Shown here: in pieces, positions 1 through 8,372 of the stretch | Position numbering within the stretch: the first letter of the stretch is position 1 | Layout: every line of letters starts with the position of its first letter | The notes under the pieces: model-generated | Told to the model about the DNA's origin: nothing | Seen by the model: the letters and a program-made list of their open reading frames with translations, nothing else | The model's database searches: none | Made by a program: the position numbers and the translations under genes | Source: Alphaproteobacteria bacterium MarineAlpha9_Bin3 | GTDB taxonomy: Bacteria > Pseudomonadota > Alphaproteobacteria > TMED109 | Length of the DNA: 64,000 bases | Assembly: GCA_002937655.1 (NCBI GenBank) | Contig: PTKH01000004.1 | Location: forward strand, 1 to 64,000 | Direction: 5' to 3'

Positions 1-42
1 GGTTTTCAAGACCAGTGCTTTCGACCACTCAGCCATCTCTCC
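1..42 (-). tRNA. tRNA-Ser (UGA anticodon), 3' part cut off by the window edge
   Basis: The reverse complement begins with a 7-base acceptor strand GGAGAGA, then a D arm and a full anticodon stem 5' side with the loop CTTGAAA. The anticodon TGA lies at plus-strand positions 6-8 (read as tca). The loop and stem closely follow bacterial tRNA-Ser(UGA), which decodes UCA and related Ser codons. The 3' half of the anticodon stem, the variable arm, T arm and acceptor 3' strand lie outside the window. It is transcribed away from mltB. Confidence 0.9.
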
Positions 43-100
43 AGATAATTTATACTATTAAACCTATATTTTATTTTGTAAAAGAAAAAAATTATAAATT

Positions 101-119
101 TTACATTTTTTAAATGTAA
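101..119. repeat. Perfect inverted repeat upstream of mltB
   Basis: Two 8-base arms (TTACATTT and AAATGTAA) flank a 3-base TTT spacer, 12 bases before the mltB start. It could be an operator-like dyad or an mRNA hairpin near the start codon. The local sequence is nearly pure A/T, so chance is a real possibility. It has no T-run in either direction that would make it a convincing terminator. Confidence 0.3.
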
Positions 120-131
120 TAAAAATTATAA

Positions 132-1121
132 ATGTTATTATTAAATATGCTTACCACTAAATATTATATTTCAATTTTTTTAGCTATATTTACTTTTATT
201 AACGTTTCTTATGCAAAAGAGGAAAATTACAATATATGGCTATCAGAATTACGGAAAGAAGCTATTGAAAAAGGTATATCTGAAAAAACTTTTGATAAAA
301 CAATGGAAAGCGTTGTTATATTGGATAAAGTTAAAAAATTAGATAAAAAGCAGCCTGAAAGAACTATAACTTTTATAGATTATTATAAAAGGACTGTTAA
401 TAGCAACAGAATAAAAGTTGGCAAAGAAAAATTTGACTTACACAAAAAAGAAATTAATGAAATAGCGGAGAAGTATGGTGTTCAAGCAAGGTTTATATTA
501 TCTATATGGGGAATTGAAACAAACTATGGAACATATACAGGCTCTTTCTCTGTAATTTCATCTTTAACTTCTCTAGCATTTAACGGAAGAAGAGCAAAAT
601 TTTTTAGAAATCAATTACTTGATGCTCTAGAAATTTTAGACAAGGGGTATATCGAATTAAAAGACATGAAAGGCTCATGGGCAGGTGCAATGGGACAAAG
701 TCAATTTATGCCTTCTTCATATTTAGAATATGCACAAGACTACGATAAAGATGGTAAAAAAGATATTTGGAATAATTATCTAGATGTTTTTTCTTCTATA
801 GCCTTTTACTTAAAATCTCATGGATGGGATAATAATAAAACTTGGGGAAGAGAAGTATTAGTTCCAAAAAATATATTAATTTCATATAAAGAAAATTATA
901 CTGATAAAAAAGCATTAAAATTTTGGTCTAAGATAGGTATAAAAAAATATAATGGAGATGCATTACCTAATATTAATTTAACAGCTAATTTAATATTACC
1001 TGATGGTCCCGAAGGTAAAGCATTTCTGGTTTATGATAATTTTTATACCATTAAAAAATATAATGCTTCTACTTATTATGCTCTATCTATTGGTATTTTG
1101 TCTGATAGGATCAAGTTTTGA
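132..1121 (+). CDS. mltB: Lytic murein transglycosylase, MltB family
   Basis: Periplasmic enzyme that cleaves the MurNAc-GlcNAc bond of peptidoglycan with formation of 1,6-anhydroMurNAc. A hydrophobic N-terminus (about residues 8-28, ending SYA) is a signal peptide without a lipobox, so the protein is probably soluble or loosely attached. The catalytic Glu is E129 in WGIETNYG, followed by the GAMGQSQFMPSSY motif near 185-197 and a C-terminal YALSIG motif, all standard for MltB/SLT type 3. A second in-frame ATG at 147 is possible. The 3' end overlaps rlpA by four bases, so the two peptidoglycan lytic genes are translationally coupled. Confidence 0.93.
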   Translation: MLLLNMLTTKYYISIFLAIFTFINVSYAKEENYNIWLSELRKEAIEKGISEKTFDKTMESVVILDKVKKLDKKQPERTITFIDYYKRTVNSNRIKVGKEKFDLHKKEINEIAEKYGVQARFILSIWGIETNYGTYTGSFSVISSLTSLAFNGRRAKFFRNQLLDALEILDKGYIELKDMKGSWAGAMGQSQFMPSSYLEYAQDYDKDGKKDIWNNYLDVFSSIAFYLKSHGWDNNKTWGREVLVPKNILISYKENYTDKKALKFWSKIGIKKYNGDALPNINLTANLILPDGPEGKAFLVYDNFYTIKKYNASTYYALSIGILSDRIKF

Positions 1122-1924
1122 ATAAATTTATAATTATAATGATACTTTTTTCTTTAAGCGCCTGCGCAGAATTAAATCTTGCAAATCATTTAACAAAAAA
1201 AATTATTATGTCTAATAAAGAAAAAAAAATTAATAAAGAAAATAATTATAATAAAGAATATATAAAACCTTATTATAAAGTAGGAAATCCATATTATATT
1301 AATGGGATAAAGTATACGCCTAAAGAGGTTAGTTATTACTATGAAGAAGGTATTGCCTCCTGGTATGGACCAAAATTTGATGGTAAATTAACTGCTAATG
1401 GAGAAATATTTAATCAGTACGATATTACAGCTGCTCATAAAACATTACCTTTACCTAGTTTAGTAAAAGTTACAAATTTAGAAAATAATAGAAGTATAAC
1501 CTTAAGGATAAATGATAGAGGACCTTTTGTAGGTGATAGAATAATAGATTTATCATATAAATCTGCACAAATGCTTGGAGTTATAAATAAAGGCACCGCA
1601 AAAGTCAGTGTTGAACTTATTGACTACGGTAAACATCTTTTAAATTTCTCTGAAGCTAATAATAATAAAGTAAAAAAACAAAAGAAGAAACTTCATTTTC
1701 TTCAAGTTGGAGTATTTAGAAATCCAAATAATGCAGATAGAATGTCTGAAAAATTAAGAAAAACTTTATATTTAAATCATAAAGTTATTATTAATACATC
1801 AAGTATTAATGAAGAAACTTTATATATAGTTAAGATTGGACCAATTCAAGATATGGAGAAAGCTGTATATATGCAAAGAAAACTTAAAAAAGATGAAATT
1901 TTATCAAAGTTAGTTATAGAATAA
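1118..1924 (+). CDS. rlpA: RlpA-like septal lipoprotein (DPBB + SPOR domains)
   Basis: Outer-membrane lipoprotein lytic transglycosylase acting on septal glycan strands. It starts with TTG inside the mltB stop (TTGA overlap). The next ATG, at 1139, would remove the charged N-terminus of the lipoprotein signal. The lipobox LSAC puts the lipidated Cys at residue 16. The double-psi beta-barrel domain spans about 75-170 with the motifs GIASWYG, TANGE and INDRGPF. A SPOR domain for denuded septal peptidoglycan occupies about 192-265. Residues 28-60 are a Lys/Asn-rich linker. Together with mltB and dacA it forms a wall-remodelling operon. Confidence 0.93.
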   Translation: MNKFIIIMILFSLSACAELNLANHLTKKIIMSNKEKKINKENNYNKEYIKPYYKVGNPYYINGIKYTPKEVSYYYEEGIASWYGPKFDGKLTANGEIFNQYDITAAHKTLPLPSLVKVTNLENNRSITLRINDRGPFVGDRIIDLSYKSAQMLGVINKGTAKVSVELIDYGKHLLNFSEANNNKVKKQKKKLHFLQVGVFRNPNNADRMSEKLRKTLYLNHKVIINTSSINEETLYIVKIGPIQDMEKAVYMQRKLKKDEILSKLVIE

Positions 1925-1949
1925 GTATATAAATTCTTAAGGAGATTAA

Positions 1950-3149
1950 ATGTTTAAAATTAATATTAATAGTTGCTCTAAAATTATAATAAAAATTATA
2001 ATTATTTTATTAGTGATAACTAAAATTAGTAATGCTCAAAATACTATAAATACTTCTGCAAAATATGCTCTACTTATGGATTATGAAACGGGAAGAATCC
2101 TTCTCAATAAAAACTCAGATATTAAAATGTCTCCCGCATCAATGAGTAAATTAATGACAATTTACTTAGCATTTGAGGCACTTAATCAAGAAAGAATGAA
2201 TTTAGATACTGAACTTGTAGTAAGTGAGAATGCATGGAGAAAAAAAGATAAGAATGGAAAGTCTTTACCTCCAAGTGGTTCAAGTATGTTTTTAGAACCT
2301 TTAACAAAAGTTACAGTTGAGGATCTGCTTAAAGGAATTATAGTCCAGTCTGGAAATGATGCTTGTATTGTTATTGCTGAAGCCTTAAATGGATCCGAAG
2401 AAGCATTTGCAAGTAAAATGAATGAAAAAGCAACCGAATTAGGTTTAGTAAATACTAATTTTACTAATTCTACAGGTTGGCCAGATAAATTACATTTAAT
2501 GTCTTCTTATGACCTAGCTATACTCGCATCTAGGCTATATGAAGATTTCCCAGAATATATGCATTATTTTTCTCAACTAAAATTTACATATAACGGAATA
2601 GCACAATCTAATCGTAACCCTGTTTTATATCAAGATATTGGAGCAGACGGTTTAAAAACTGGTTATACAAAATCTAGCGGTCATGGGGTTGTTGCCTCCG
2701 CTATGCAAAATGGAAGAAGACTCATATTAGTTCTAAATGGAATAGAAGGTAGAAAACTAAGAGCAATAGAAGCAGAAAGAATAATTAATTGGGGTTTTAG
2801 AGAGTTTGAAAATATTGTTTTATATGAAAGGAATGAAATTGTAGATTCTGCTAATATATGGCTTGGCAATAGGCCTACTGTTCCACTTATAGTTAAAGAT
2901 AAAGTTACACTGACTTTATCAAAAGCTGATAGAGGCAAAGATTTAAAAGCTATAGTAAAGTATGTAGGACCATTAATTCCACCTTTAAATAGTGATTTTG
3001 CTGTAGCCAAGCTAATTATAAAAAATAATAAAGGAGATAGAGTTAGTGAATATAATTTATTCCCTGAGTTTGAAGTAAATAGAGCTGGTCCTATTGGAAG
3101 ACTATTTGGCTCTCTATCTTATTTAATTTGGGGAAATGCTATTCAATGA
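1950..3149 (+). CDS. dacA: D-alanyl-D-alanine carboxypeptidase (penicillin-binding protein 5/6 family)
   Basis: Removes the terminal D-Ala of peptidoglycan pentapeptides in the periplasm. A signal peptide covers about residues 10-30. The three active-site motifs of the S11 serine peptidases are present: SMSK (S64, K67), SGN (134-136) and KTG (236-238). A C-terminal beta-rich domain follows from about 290 with an amphipathic tail (RLFGSLSYLIWG) fitted to membrane anchoring. A clear AAGGAGAT ribosome site lies 6 bases before the ATG. The stop overlaps the tmk start (ATGA), which argues for one transcript through tmk and holB. Confidence 0.95.
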   Translation: MFKININSCSKIIIKIIIILLVITKISNAQNTINTSAKYALLMDYETGRILLNKNSDIKMSPASMSKLMTIYLAFEALNQERMNLDTELVVSENAWRKKDKNGKSLPPSGSSMFLEPLTKVTVEDLLKGIIVQSGNDACIVIAEALNGSEEAFASKMNEKATELGLVNTNFTNSTGWPDKLHLMSSYDLAILASRLYEDFPEYMHYFSQLKFTYNGIAQSNRNPVLYQDIGADGLKTGYTKSSGHGVVASAMQNGRRLILVLNGIEGRKLRAIEAERIINWGFREFENIVLYERNEIVDSANIWLGNRPTVPLIVKDKVTLTLSKADRGKDLKAIVKYVGPLIPPLNSDFAVAKLIIKNNKGDRVSEYNLFPEFEVNRAGPIGRLFGSLSYLIWGNAIQ

Positions 3150-3778
3150 TAAATAAAAAAGGTGTTTTCATTACATTTGAAGGAGGAGAAGGAACAGGAA
3201 AAAGTACTCAATCAAAGTTACTGTATGATTATTTTAATAAAAAAAATATCAATTCAATTTTAACAAGAGAGCCAGGCGGGTGTAAAGAGTCTGAGGAAAT
3301 AAGAAATTTACTTGTAAATGGGGAAATTAATAAATGGGACCCAATTACAGAAGCCTTACTACATAATGCAGCAAGAAAAGAACATATAAAACAAATTATA
3401 AAGCCAACTTTATTACAAAATAAAATAGTAATTTGTGATCGATTTATAGATTCTACAATGGCTTACCAAGGAGTAGGGCTAGGAGTAAGTTCAAGTTTTT
3501 TAAATACTTTATCTAAGGAGATTACTGAAAACATTAAACCAGATATGACCTTTATATTTGATATTGATATTGATATTTCTCTTAAAAGGGTTAAAAAGAG
3601 AGACAAAAATAACATGAATAGGTATGAGAAATTTGATCAATCTTTTCATAGTAATATTAGAGAATATTTTAGGTCTTTAATAAATACCGAAGAAAGATAT
3701 ATATTAATAGATGCATCAAAAAGTATAGAAGAAATTCATTTACAAATTACTAATTATATAAACCTTTTAATTAATTAG
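3146..3778 (+). CDS. tmk: Thymidylate kinase
   Basis: Phosphorylates dTMP to dTDP in the cytoplasm. The P-loop is GGEGTGKS (residues 13-20), the DR motif is in VICDRFIDST, and the lid region carries KKRDKNNMNRYE. I chose the ATG at 3146, which overlaps the dacA stop as ATGA. The reading frame is open further upstream to a TTG at 3128, but that would add six residues before the conserved start of the family. The 210-residue product is of normal size. Followed after 11 bases by holB, a pairing common in bacteria. Confidence 0.95.
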   Translation: MINKKGVFITFEGGEGTGKSTQSKLLYDYFNKKNINSILTREPGGCKESEEIRNLLVNGEINKWDPITEALLHNAARKEHIKQIIKPTLLQNKIVICDRFIDSTMAYQGVGLGVSSSFLNTLSKEITENIKPDMTFIFDIDIDISLKRVKKRDKNNMNRYEKFDQSFHSNIREYFRSLINTEERYILIDASKSIEEIHLQITNYINLLIN

Positions 3779-3789
3779 AATAATTTATT

Positions 3790-4914
3790 ATGTCATTAAA
3801 TATACATCCAAGATATACAAAAGAGCTTATAGGTCATCATAAAGAAAAAAAAATCTTTGAAGAATCTTACTTTAATAATTCATTGCAACATTGCTGGCTT
3901 TTAGAAGGTCCAGCTGGTGTAGGTAAAGCAACCTTTGCTTATTCTGCTACTAGAGCAATTTTATCCGTTAAAAATATAGATAATAATAAACTGTCGTTGT
4001 TCGATGATGAATTTAGTGCTGAAGAAAATAAAATATTAAACTTTAAATATGATGATAATAATATAATTCATCATAAAATAAGTGAGAACACTCATTCTGA
4101 TGTAAAAATAATTGAGCAAAATAGTGATGAAAACGGAACGATTATAAAAGAAATTATTCCAGTAGAAAAAGTAAGAGAAATAGAATTGTTTTTTTCTAAA
4201 ACATCTACAGAGGGTGGCTGGAGAATTGCTATTATAGATAGCTTAGATAATTTAAATAAACATGGTTCAAATGCACTTTTAAAAATATTAGAAGAACCTC
4301 CAAAAAAATGTTTGATATTTCTCATATCTGGAAATAAATCAAATGTCATAGATACTATTAGATCAAGGTCTAGAGTATTAAAATTTAGCGAATTAAGTAT
4401 AAAAGATACTAATTCAATAATTCAAAAATCAAATATTATTAGTATAGATGAAGAATTACAAAAAATTAATGTTCTTGCAAATGGAAGTCCTGGAAAGGCA
4501 ATAACGTTATACAATAATAATGGTTTAGATATTTATGATAAATTGATTGATCTATTTATAAAAATTTCTGATCTTGATATTACTAAAATAGAACCTTTAT
4601 TAAAAGATATTTCAAATAAACAAAATCAATTTGGGATCAAAATAATAAATATTTTAATAACAATTTATTTAAATAGAACGCTTAAAAGAGGCTTGAACAT
4701 TCTTGAAGTCGACATATCAGAGAATGAAAAAAAAAGCCAAAATATGTTTCTAAAATATTTTAAAATTGAAGATATTCCTAGTTTATGGAACAATATATTT
4801 TCTCAAACTAATATAACTTCTAATTTCAATTTAGATAAAAGACAAGCAATTATAAATTTGATTGAAAATGTTTTAAAATTTAAAAAAAATGATATACATG
4901 TAAGAGACATATGA
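3790..4914 (+). CDS. holB: DNA polymerase III delta' subunit
   Basis: Clamp-loader subunit that works with delta and gamma/tau to load the beta clamp. An AAA+ module has Walker A GPAGVGKA (40-47) and a sensor region containing KILEEPPKKCLIFLIS. The usual SRC motif is SRSR here, so the Cys is replaced by Ser. No Cys cluster for the zinc module is present in the first 130 residues, and the segment around 55-110 is a long Asp/Asn-rich insertion. The C-terminal half is weakly conserved, as is normal. The stop overlaps the metG start by four bases. Confidence 0.88.
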   Translation: MSLNIHPRYTKELIGHHKEKKIFEESYFNNSLQHCWLLEGPAGVGKATFAYSATRAILSVKNIDNNKLSLFDDEFSAEENKILNFKYDDNNIIHHKISENTHSDVKIIEQNSDENGTIIKEIIPVEKVREIELFFSKTSTEGGWRIAIIDSLDNLNKHGSNALLKILEEPPKKCLIFLISGNKSNVIDTIRSRSRVLKFSELSIKDTNSIIQKSNIISIDEELQKINVLANGSPGKAITLYNNNGLDIYDKLIDLFIKISDLDITKIEPLLKDISNKQNQFGIKIINILITIYLNRTLKRGLNILEVDISENEKKSQNMFLKYFKIEDIPSLWNNIFSQTNITSNFNLDKRQAIINLIENVLKFKKNDIHVRDI

Positions 4915-6455
4915 AAAAACAATCCAAAAATTTTTATATAACAACGCCAATATATTATGTAAATGATGTTCCCCATATAGGCCATGCATATACAACTGTA
5001 ATATGTGATACCATTGCTAATTTTAATAATTGGTTAGGTAAAAGTGTAAATTTTTTAACCGGAACAGATGAGCATGGACAAAAGGTTGAAAAATCTGCTC
5101 TAAAAGCTGGAATTGATCCGCAAAGTTTTACTAATGAAGTTTCAAAAAGTTTTCATAATTTAGTTGAGAAGCTTGAGATAAATAATACTGATTTCATAAG
5201 AACTACAGAAAAACGTCATAAAGAATCAGTTGTTGAACTATGGAAAAAGTTAGAAAAAAAAGGAGATATTTATTTAGGAAAATATTCTGGTTGGTATTCA
5301 ATAAGAGATGAAGCTTTTTATTCAGAAGACGAAATAGAGCAAGATAAAAATGGAAACAAAATAGCACCAAATGGCTCTGAGGTTGAATGGCTGGAAGAAC
5401 CTTCATACTTTTTTAGACTTTCAGCATGGCAAGATAAATTATTAAAGTTTTATAAGGATAACCCAGAATTTATTTCTCCTAAAAGTAGATATAATGAAGT
5501 TTTAAGTTTTGTTAGAAAGGGACTTGAGGACCTCTCTATATCTAGAACTACATTTAGATGGGGTATACCAGTTCCTAATAATGATGACCATATTATATAT
5601 GTATGGCTTGATGCCTTAACTAATTATATATCTGCATTAAATTATCCAAATAAAAATGATGAAAATTGGAAGACATTTTGGCCAGCAGATATTCACGTTG
5701 TAGGTAAAGATATATTAAGATTTCATGCAGTATACTGGCCGGCTTTTCTAATGGCAGCAGATATTGAAACACCTATAAAAATATATGCTCATGGATGGTG
5801 GACTGTTGATGGAAAAAAAATGTCTAAATCAACAGGAAATGTAGTTAGTCCTGATTACATTATCAATAAATACGGGCTAGACCAGTTTAAATATTTTTTG
5901 TTGAGAGAAGTTAGATTTGGACAAGATGGAGATTTTTCTGAAAATGCATTAGTAAAAAGAGTTAATGCTGATCTTGCTAATGATTATGGAAATTTAGCTC
6001 AAAGAGTTTTATCATTCATATATAAAAATAATGAAGCCTTGATTCCTAATAAGGGAACTTTAAGTAAAGTTGATAAAGATTTATTAAATGATATGGCTAT
6101 TATTACAGATAATATTATTAACTATATGAAGGATTACAAAATAACTGATGCGCTGGAAGAATTATGGATAATAATAAGAAAATCTAATACTTATATAGAT
6201 GAACAAGCACCCTGGGCTCTAAAAAAAACAGACCTTGATAGAATGAATACAGTTTTATATGTTCTATGCAGCATAATTAAAAATGTAAGTTTAATAGCCC
6301 AAAACTTTATACCAATTGGCGCAAATAAAATATTAGATCAATTATTAATCCATAAAAATGATAGAGAGTATAATAATATAGATGATGAGCTAATATCAGG
6401 TACAAAAATTTCTAAACCTGAAGGTGTATTTCCAAGGTTAGAAATTAAGGAATAA
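4911..6455 (+). CDS. metG: Methionyl-tRNA synthetase
   Basis: Class I aminoacyl-tRNA synthetase charging tRNA-Met. HIGH is at 22-25 (PHIGHAYTT) and KMSKS at 303-307 (GKKMSKSTGN). The knuckle region (GWYSIRDEAFYSEDEI, about 127-142) lacks zinc-binding Cys, so this is a zinc-free form. The 514-residue protein ends after the anticodon-binding helical domain and has no C-terminal tRNA-binding (EMAP-like) dimerisation domain, which is normal for the short MetG type. It overlaps holB by four bases and is followed by the TatD gene after two bases. Confidence 0.96.
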   Translation: MKKQSKNFYITTPIYYVNDVPHIGHAYTTVICDTIANFNNWLGKSVNFLTGTDEHGQKVEKSALKAGIDPQSFTNEVSKSFHNLVEKLEINNTDFIRTTEKRHKESVVELWKKLEKKGDIYLGKYSGWYSIRDEAFYSEDEIEQDKNGNKIAPNGSEVEWLEEPSYFFRLSAWQDKLLKFYKDNPEFISPKSRYNEVLSFVRKGLEDLSISRTTFRWGIPVPNNDDHIIYVWLDALTNYISALNYPNKNDENWKTFWPADIHVVGKDILRFHAVYWPAFLMAADIETPIKIYAHGWWTVDGKKMSKSTGNVVSPDYIINKYGLDQFKYFLLREVRFGQDGDFSENALVKRVNADLANDYGNLAQRVLSFIYKNNEALIPNKGTLSKVDKDLLNDMAIITDNIINYMKDYKITDALEELWIIIRKSNTYIDEQAPWALKKTDLDRMNTVLYVLCSIIKNVSLIAQNFIPIGANKILDQLLIHKNDREYNNIDDELISGTKISKPEGVFPRLEIKE

Positions 6456-6457
6456 TT

Positions 6458-7234
6458 ATGATAATAGATACTCATTGCCATTTGGATTTTAAAGATTTCA
6501 AAGAAGATTTGGATACTGTTTTATTAAACGCAAAGAATAATAACATTCATGGTATGCAAACAATTTGTACTAAAATTAGTGAATTTCCTAATATTCTCCA
6601 AATTGCAAAAAAACATGAAAATATATGGTGTTCTATTGGAACTCATCCACATAATGCAAATGAAGAAAATAATATTTCAAAAGAAGATATAATAAAATTA
6701 TGTATGAATGATCAGGTCATTGGAATAGGGGAGACTGGTCTTGATTATTACTATGAAAATAGCAATAAAAAGAATCAAATTAATTCTTTTCTCAAACATA
6801 TAGATGTTGCAAGAGAAACTAATTTACCCCTCATTATACATGCACGAGATGCTGATAAAGATATTATTGAAATACTTACTCAAGAATATAAAAAAAGGCC
6901 CTTTACAGGTGTAATACACTGTTTTACCGCTAGTTATGAACTTGCTGAAGCTGCTCTTAGTATTGGTTTTTACATTTCATTTTCAGGAATAATTACTTTT
7001 AAAAATGCTGAAGATATAAGAAAATCATGTAAAAAAATACCTATTAATAGAATTCTAGTAGAAACAGATGCTCCATTTCTTGCACCAGTACCATTCAGAG
7101 GTAAAAGAAATGAACCTTCATATATAACAGAAACTATTAAAAAAATTTCTGATATCAAGAAAATATCCATACAAGAAGCTACAGAAATTACTACTAATAA
7201 TTTTTTTCATTTATTTACAAGAGCTAAATTATGA
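6458..7234 (+). CDS. TatD-family metal-dependent deoxyribonuclease (YcfH-like)
   Basis: TIM-barrel hydrolase of the TatD family; members act as metal-dependent DNases and are linked to DNA repair or tRNA and D-aminoacyl quality control, but the substrate of this one is not fixed by sequence. Metal ligands are visible in DTHCHLD (3-9), GETGLDYYY, PLIIHARDA, GVIHCFTA and ETDAPFLAP. Length (258) is typical. It lies between metG and an MBL-fold hydrolase in a conserved alphaproteobacterial order, and its stop overlaps the next start by four bases. Confidence 0.92.
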   Translation: MIIDTHCHLDFKDFKEDLDTVLLNAKNNNIHGMQTICTKISEFPNILQIAKKHENIWCSIGTHPHNANEENNISKEDIIKLCMNDQVIGIGETGLDYYYENSNKKNQINSFLKHIDVARETNLPLIIHARDADKDIIEILTQEYKKRPFTGVIHCFTASYELAEAALSIGFYISFSGIITFKNAEDIRKSCKKIPINRILVETDAPFLAPVPFRGKRNEPSYITETIKKISDIKKISIQEATEITTNNFFHLFTRAKL

Positions 7235-8001
7235 GTATAGAGATTACTATACTGGGATGCGGATCTTCTGGAGGCGTGCCATTAATTGGTAATATTTGGG
7301 GGCCATGTGACCCAAATGACGAAAGAAATAGAAGAAGAAGAGTATCAATATTAGTAAAAATAAATGGATTAGTATTTTTAGTTGATACAGGCCCAGATTT
7401 ACGAATGCAAATGCTTGATGCAAAAGTTCAAAATATTGATGCCGTTTTATATACACATTCTCATGCAGATCATGTTCATGGCATTGATGATTTAAGGGCA
7501 TTTTGCTGGAAAAGAAAAGGCAATAGACCAATACCTATCTATGGTGATGAATATACAATCAATCAGCTTACAAGCAGATTTAATTATGCTTTTCAGAAAA
7601 ATCTTGGACCAGCAATACCTAGCTTAGAGGCGCATAAAATCTCACTTGGGAATAATATGATAGAAGGAGTTAATATTAACGCCATAAAGCAGATGCATGG
7701 TAAGGGTTTTAGTTTAGGATATAGATTTGATAATGTAGCATATTCTACAGATGTAAACTATCTTCCGAAAGAATCCTTTGAGCAATTAAGAAATTTGGAT
7801 TTATGGATAGTTGACTGCGTTAGATATGAACCTCATTATAGCCATTCACATTTTGAACAAACTATGGAATGGATTGACAAACTTAGGCCTAAGAAGGCAA
7901 TTTTAACTCATATGGGACATTGGTTAGACTATGAAGAGCTTAAATCTAAATGTCCGATAAATGTTGAGCCAGGAATAGATGGAATGGTTTTAAAAATATA
8001 A
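7231..8001 (+). CDS. MBL-fold metallohydrolase, PhnP-like
   Basis: Metallo-beta-lactamase-fold phosphodiesterase-like enzyme. The motif HSHADH (76-81) supplies the dinuclear metal site, with a further Asp in YSTDVNYL and His residues near HYSHSHFEQ and LTHMGHW. The N-terminal GCGSSGGVP and the WGPCDPNDERNRRRR segment are characteristic of the PhnP/YcbX-like branch. PhnP itself hydrolyses cyclic ribose phosphate in phosphonate use, but no phn genes are nearby, so the substrate is unknown. It is the usual partner of metG and tatD in alphaproteobacteria. Confidence 0.85.
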   Translation: MSIEITILGCGSSGGVPLIGNIWGPCDPNDERNRRRRVSILVKINGLVFLVDTGPDLRMQMLDAKVQNIDAVLYTHSHADHVHGIDDLRAFCWKRKGNRPIPIYGDEYTINQLTSRFNYAFQKNLGPAIPSLEAHKISLGNNMIEGVNINAIKQMHGKGFSLGYRFDNVAYSTDVNYLPKESFEQLRNLDLWIVDCVRYEPHYSHSHFEQTMEWIDKLRPKKAILTHMGHWLDYEELKSKCPINVEPGIDGMVLKI

Positions 8002-8297
8002 TGAACTATGATTTTTTTCATTTATTAATAATAGGATCAATAAAGGATCCTATTTTATGGATATTATCTTTAGTAATTTCTAGTAATGTTATCTCTAGTA
8101 ATTTTCAAAGAAAGCTTTTATATCTATCTATTGCAGGGATTATATGGGGCTATATAAGACTTTATGTTTATAAATCATTTGGACAACAGTTTAACTTTGA
8201 AGAAACTTTATTATTATTATTTGTCTGCTTATTATTAATGATTTCTGTAGGAATTATATTTTATTTTTTAATTAGATGTTTAAAATCAATTATTTAG
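8001..8297 (+). CDS. Small hypothetical membrane protein
   Basis: I do not recognise a family. The 98-residue product has three probable membrane segments, about residues 13-30, 40-53 and 69-94, with short polar loops (NFQRK, KSFGQQFNFEE). The start codon shares its A with the stop of the upstream hydrolase (TAATG), so it is translationally coupled and probably a real gene. Base composition matches its neighbours. It ends the metG-tatD-hydrolase operon. Confidence 0.65.
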   Translation: MNYDFFHLLIIGSIKDPILWILSLVISSNVISSNFQRKLLYLSIAGIIWGYIRLYVYKSFGQQFNFEETLLLLFVCLLLMISVGIIFYFLIRCLKSII

Positions 8298-8314
8298 CTT
8301 ATTTTATTTATTTT

Positions 8315-8332
8315 AATAATTAATTATTTTTT
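8315..8332 (+). terminator. Weak A/T-only palindrome followed by T-run, possible terminator
   Basis: AATAATTAATTATT is a perfect 14-base palindrome that runs directly into a stretch of T residues, just downstream of the small membrane-protein gene and before mazG. A stem of A-U pairs only would be weak, so termination here is uncertain. The region is otherwise A/T filler. Confidence 0.25.
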
Positions 8333-8372
8333 AATTATTTCTGATAATATACATTATGCGCCTTGGATTAAT

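Noticed and set aside
3560..3577. Three GATATT hexamers in tmk
   Set aside because: They encode alternating Asp-Ile in a core beta strand region of thymidylate kinase and look like composition, not a functional repeat.
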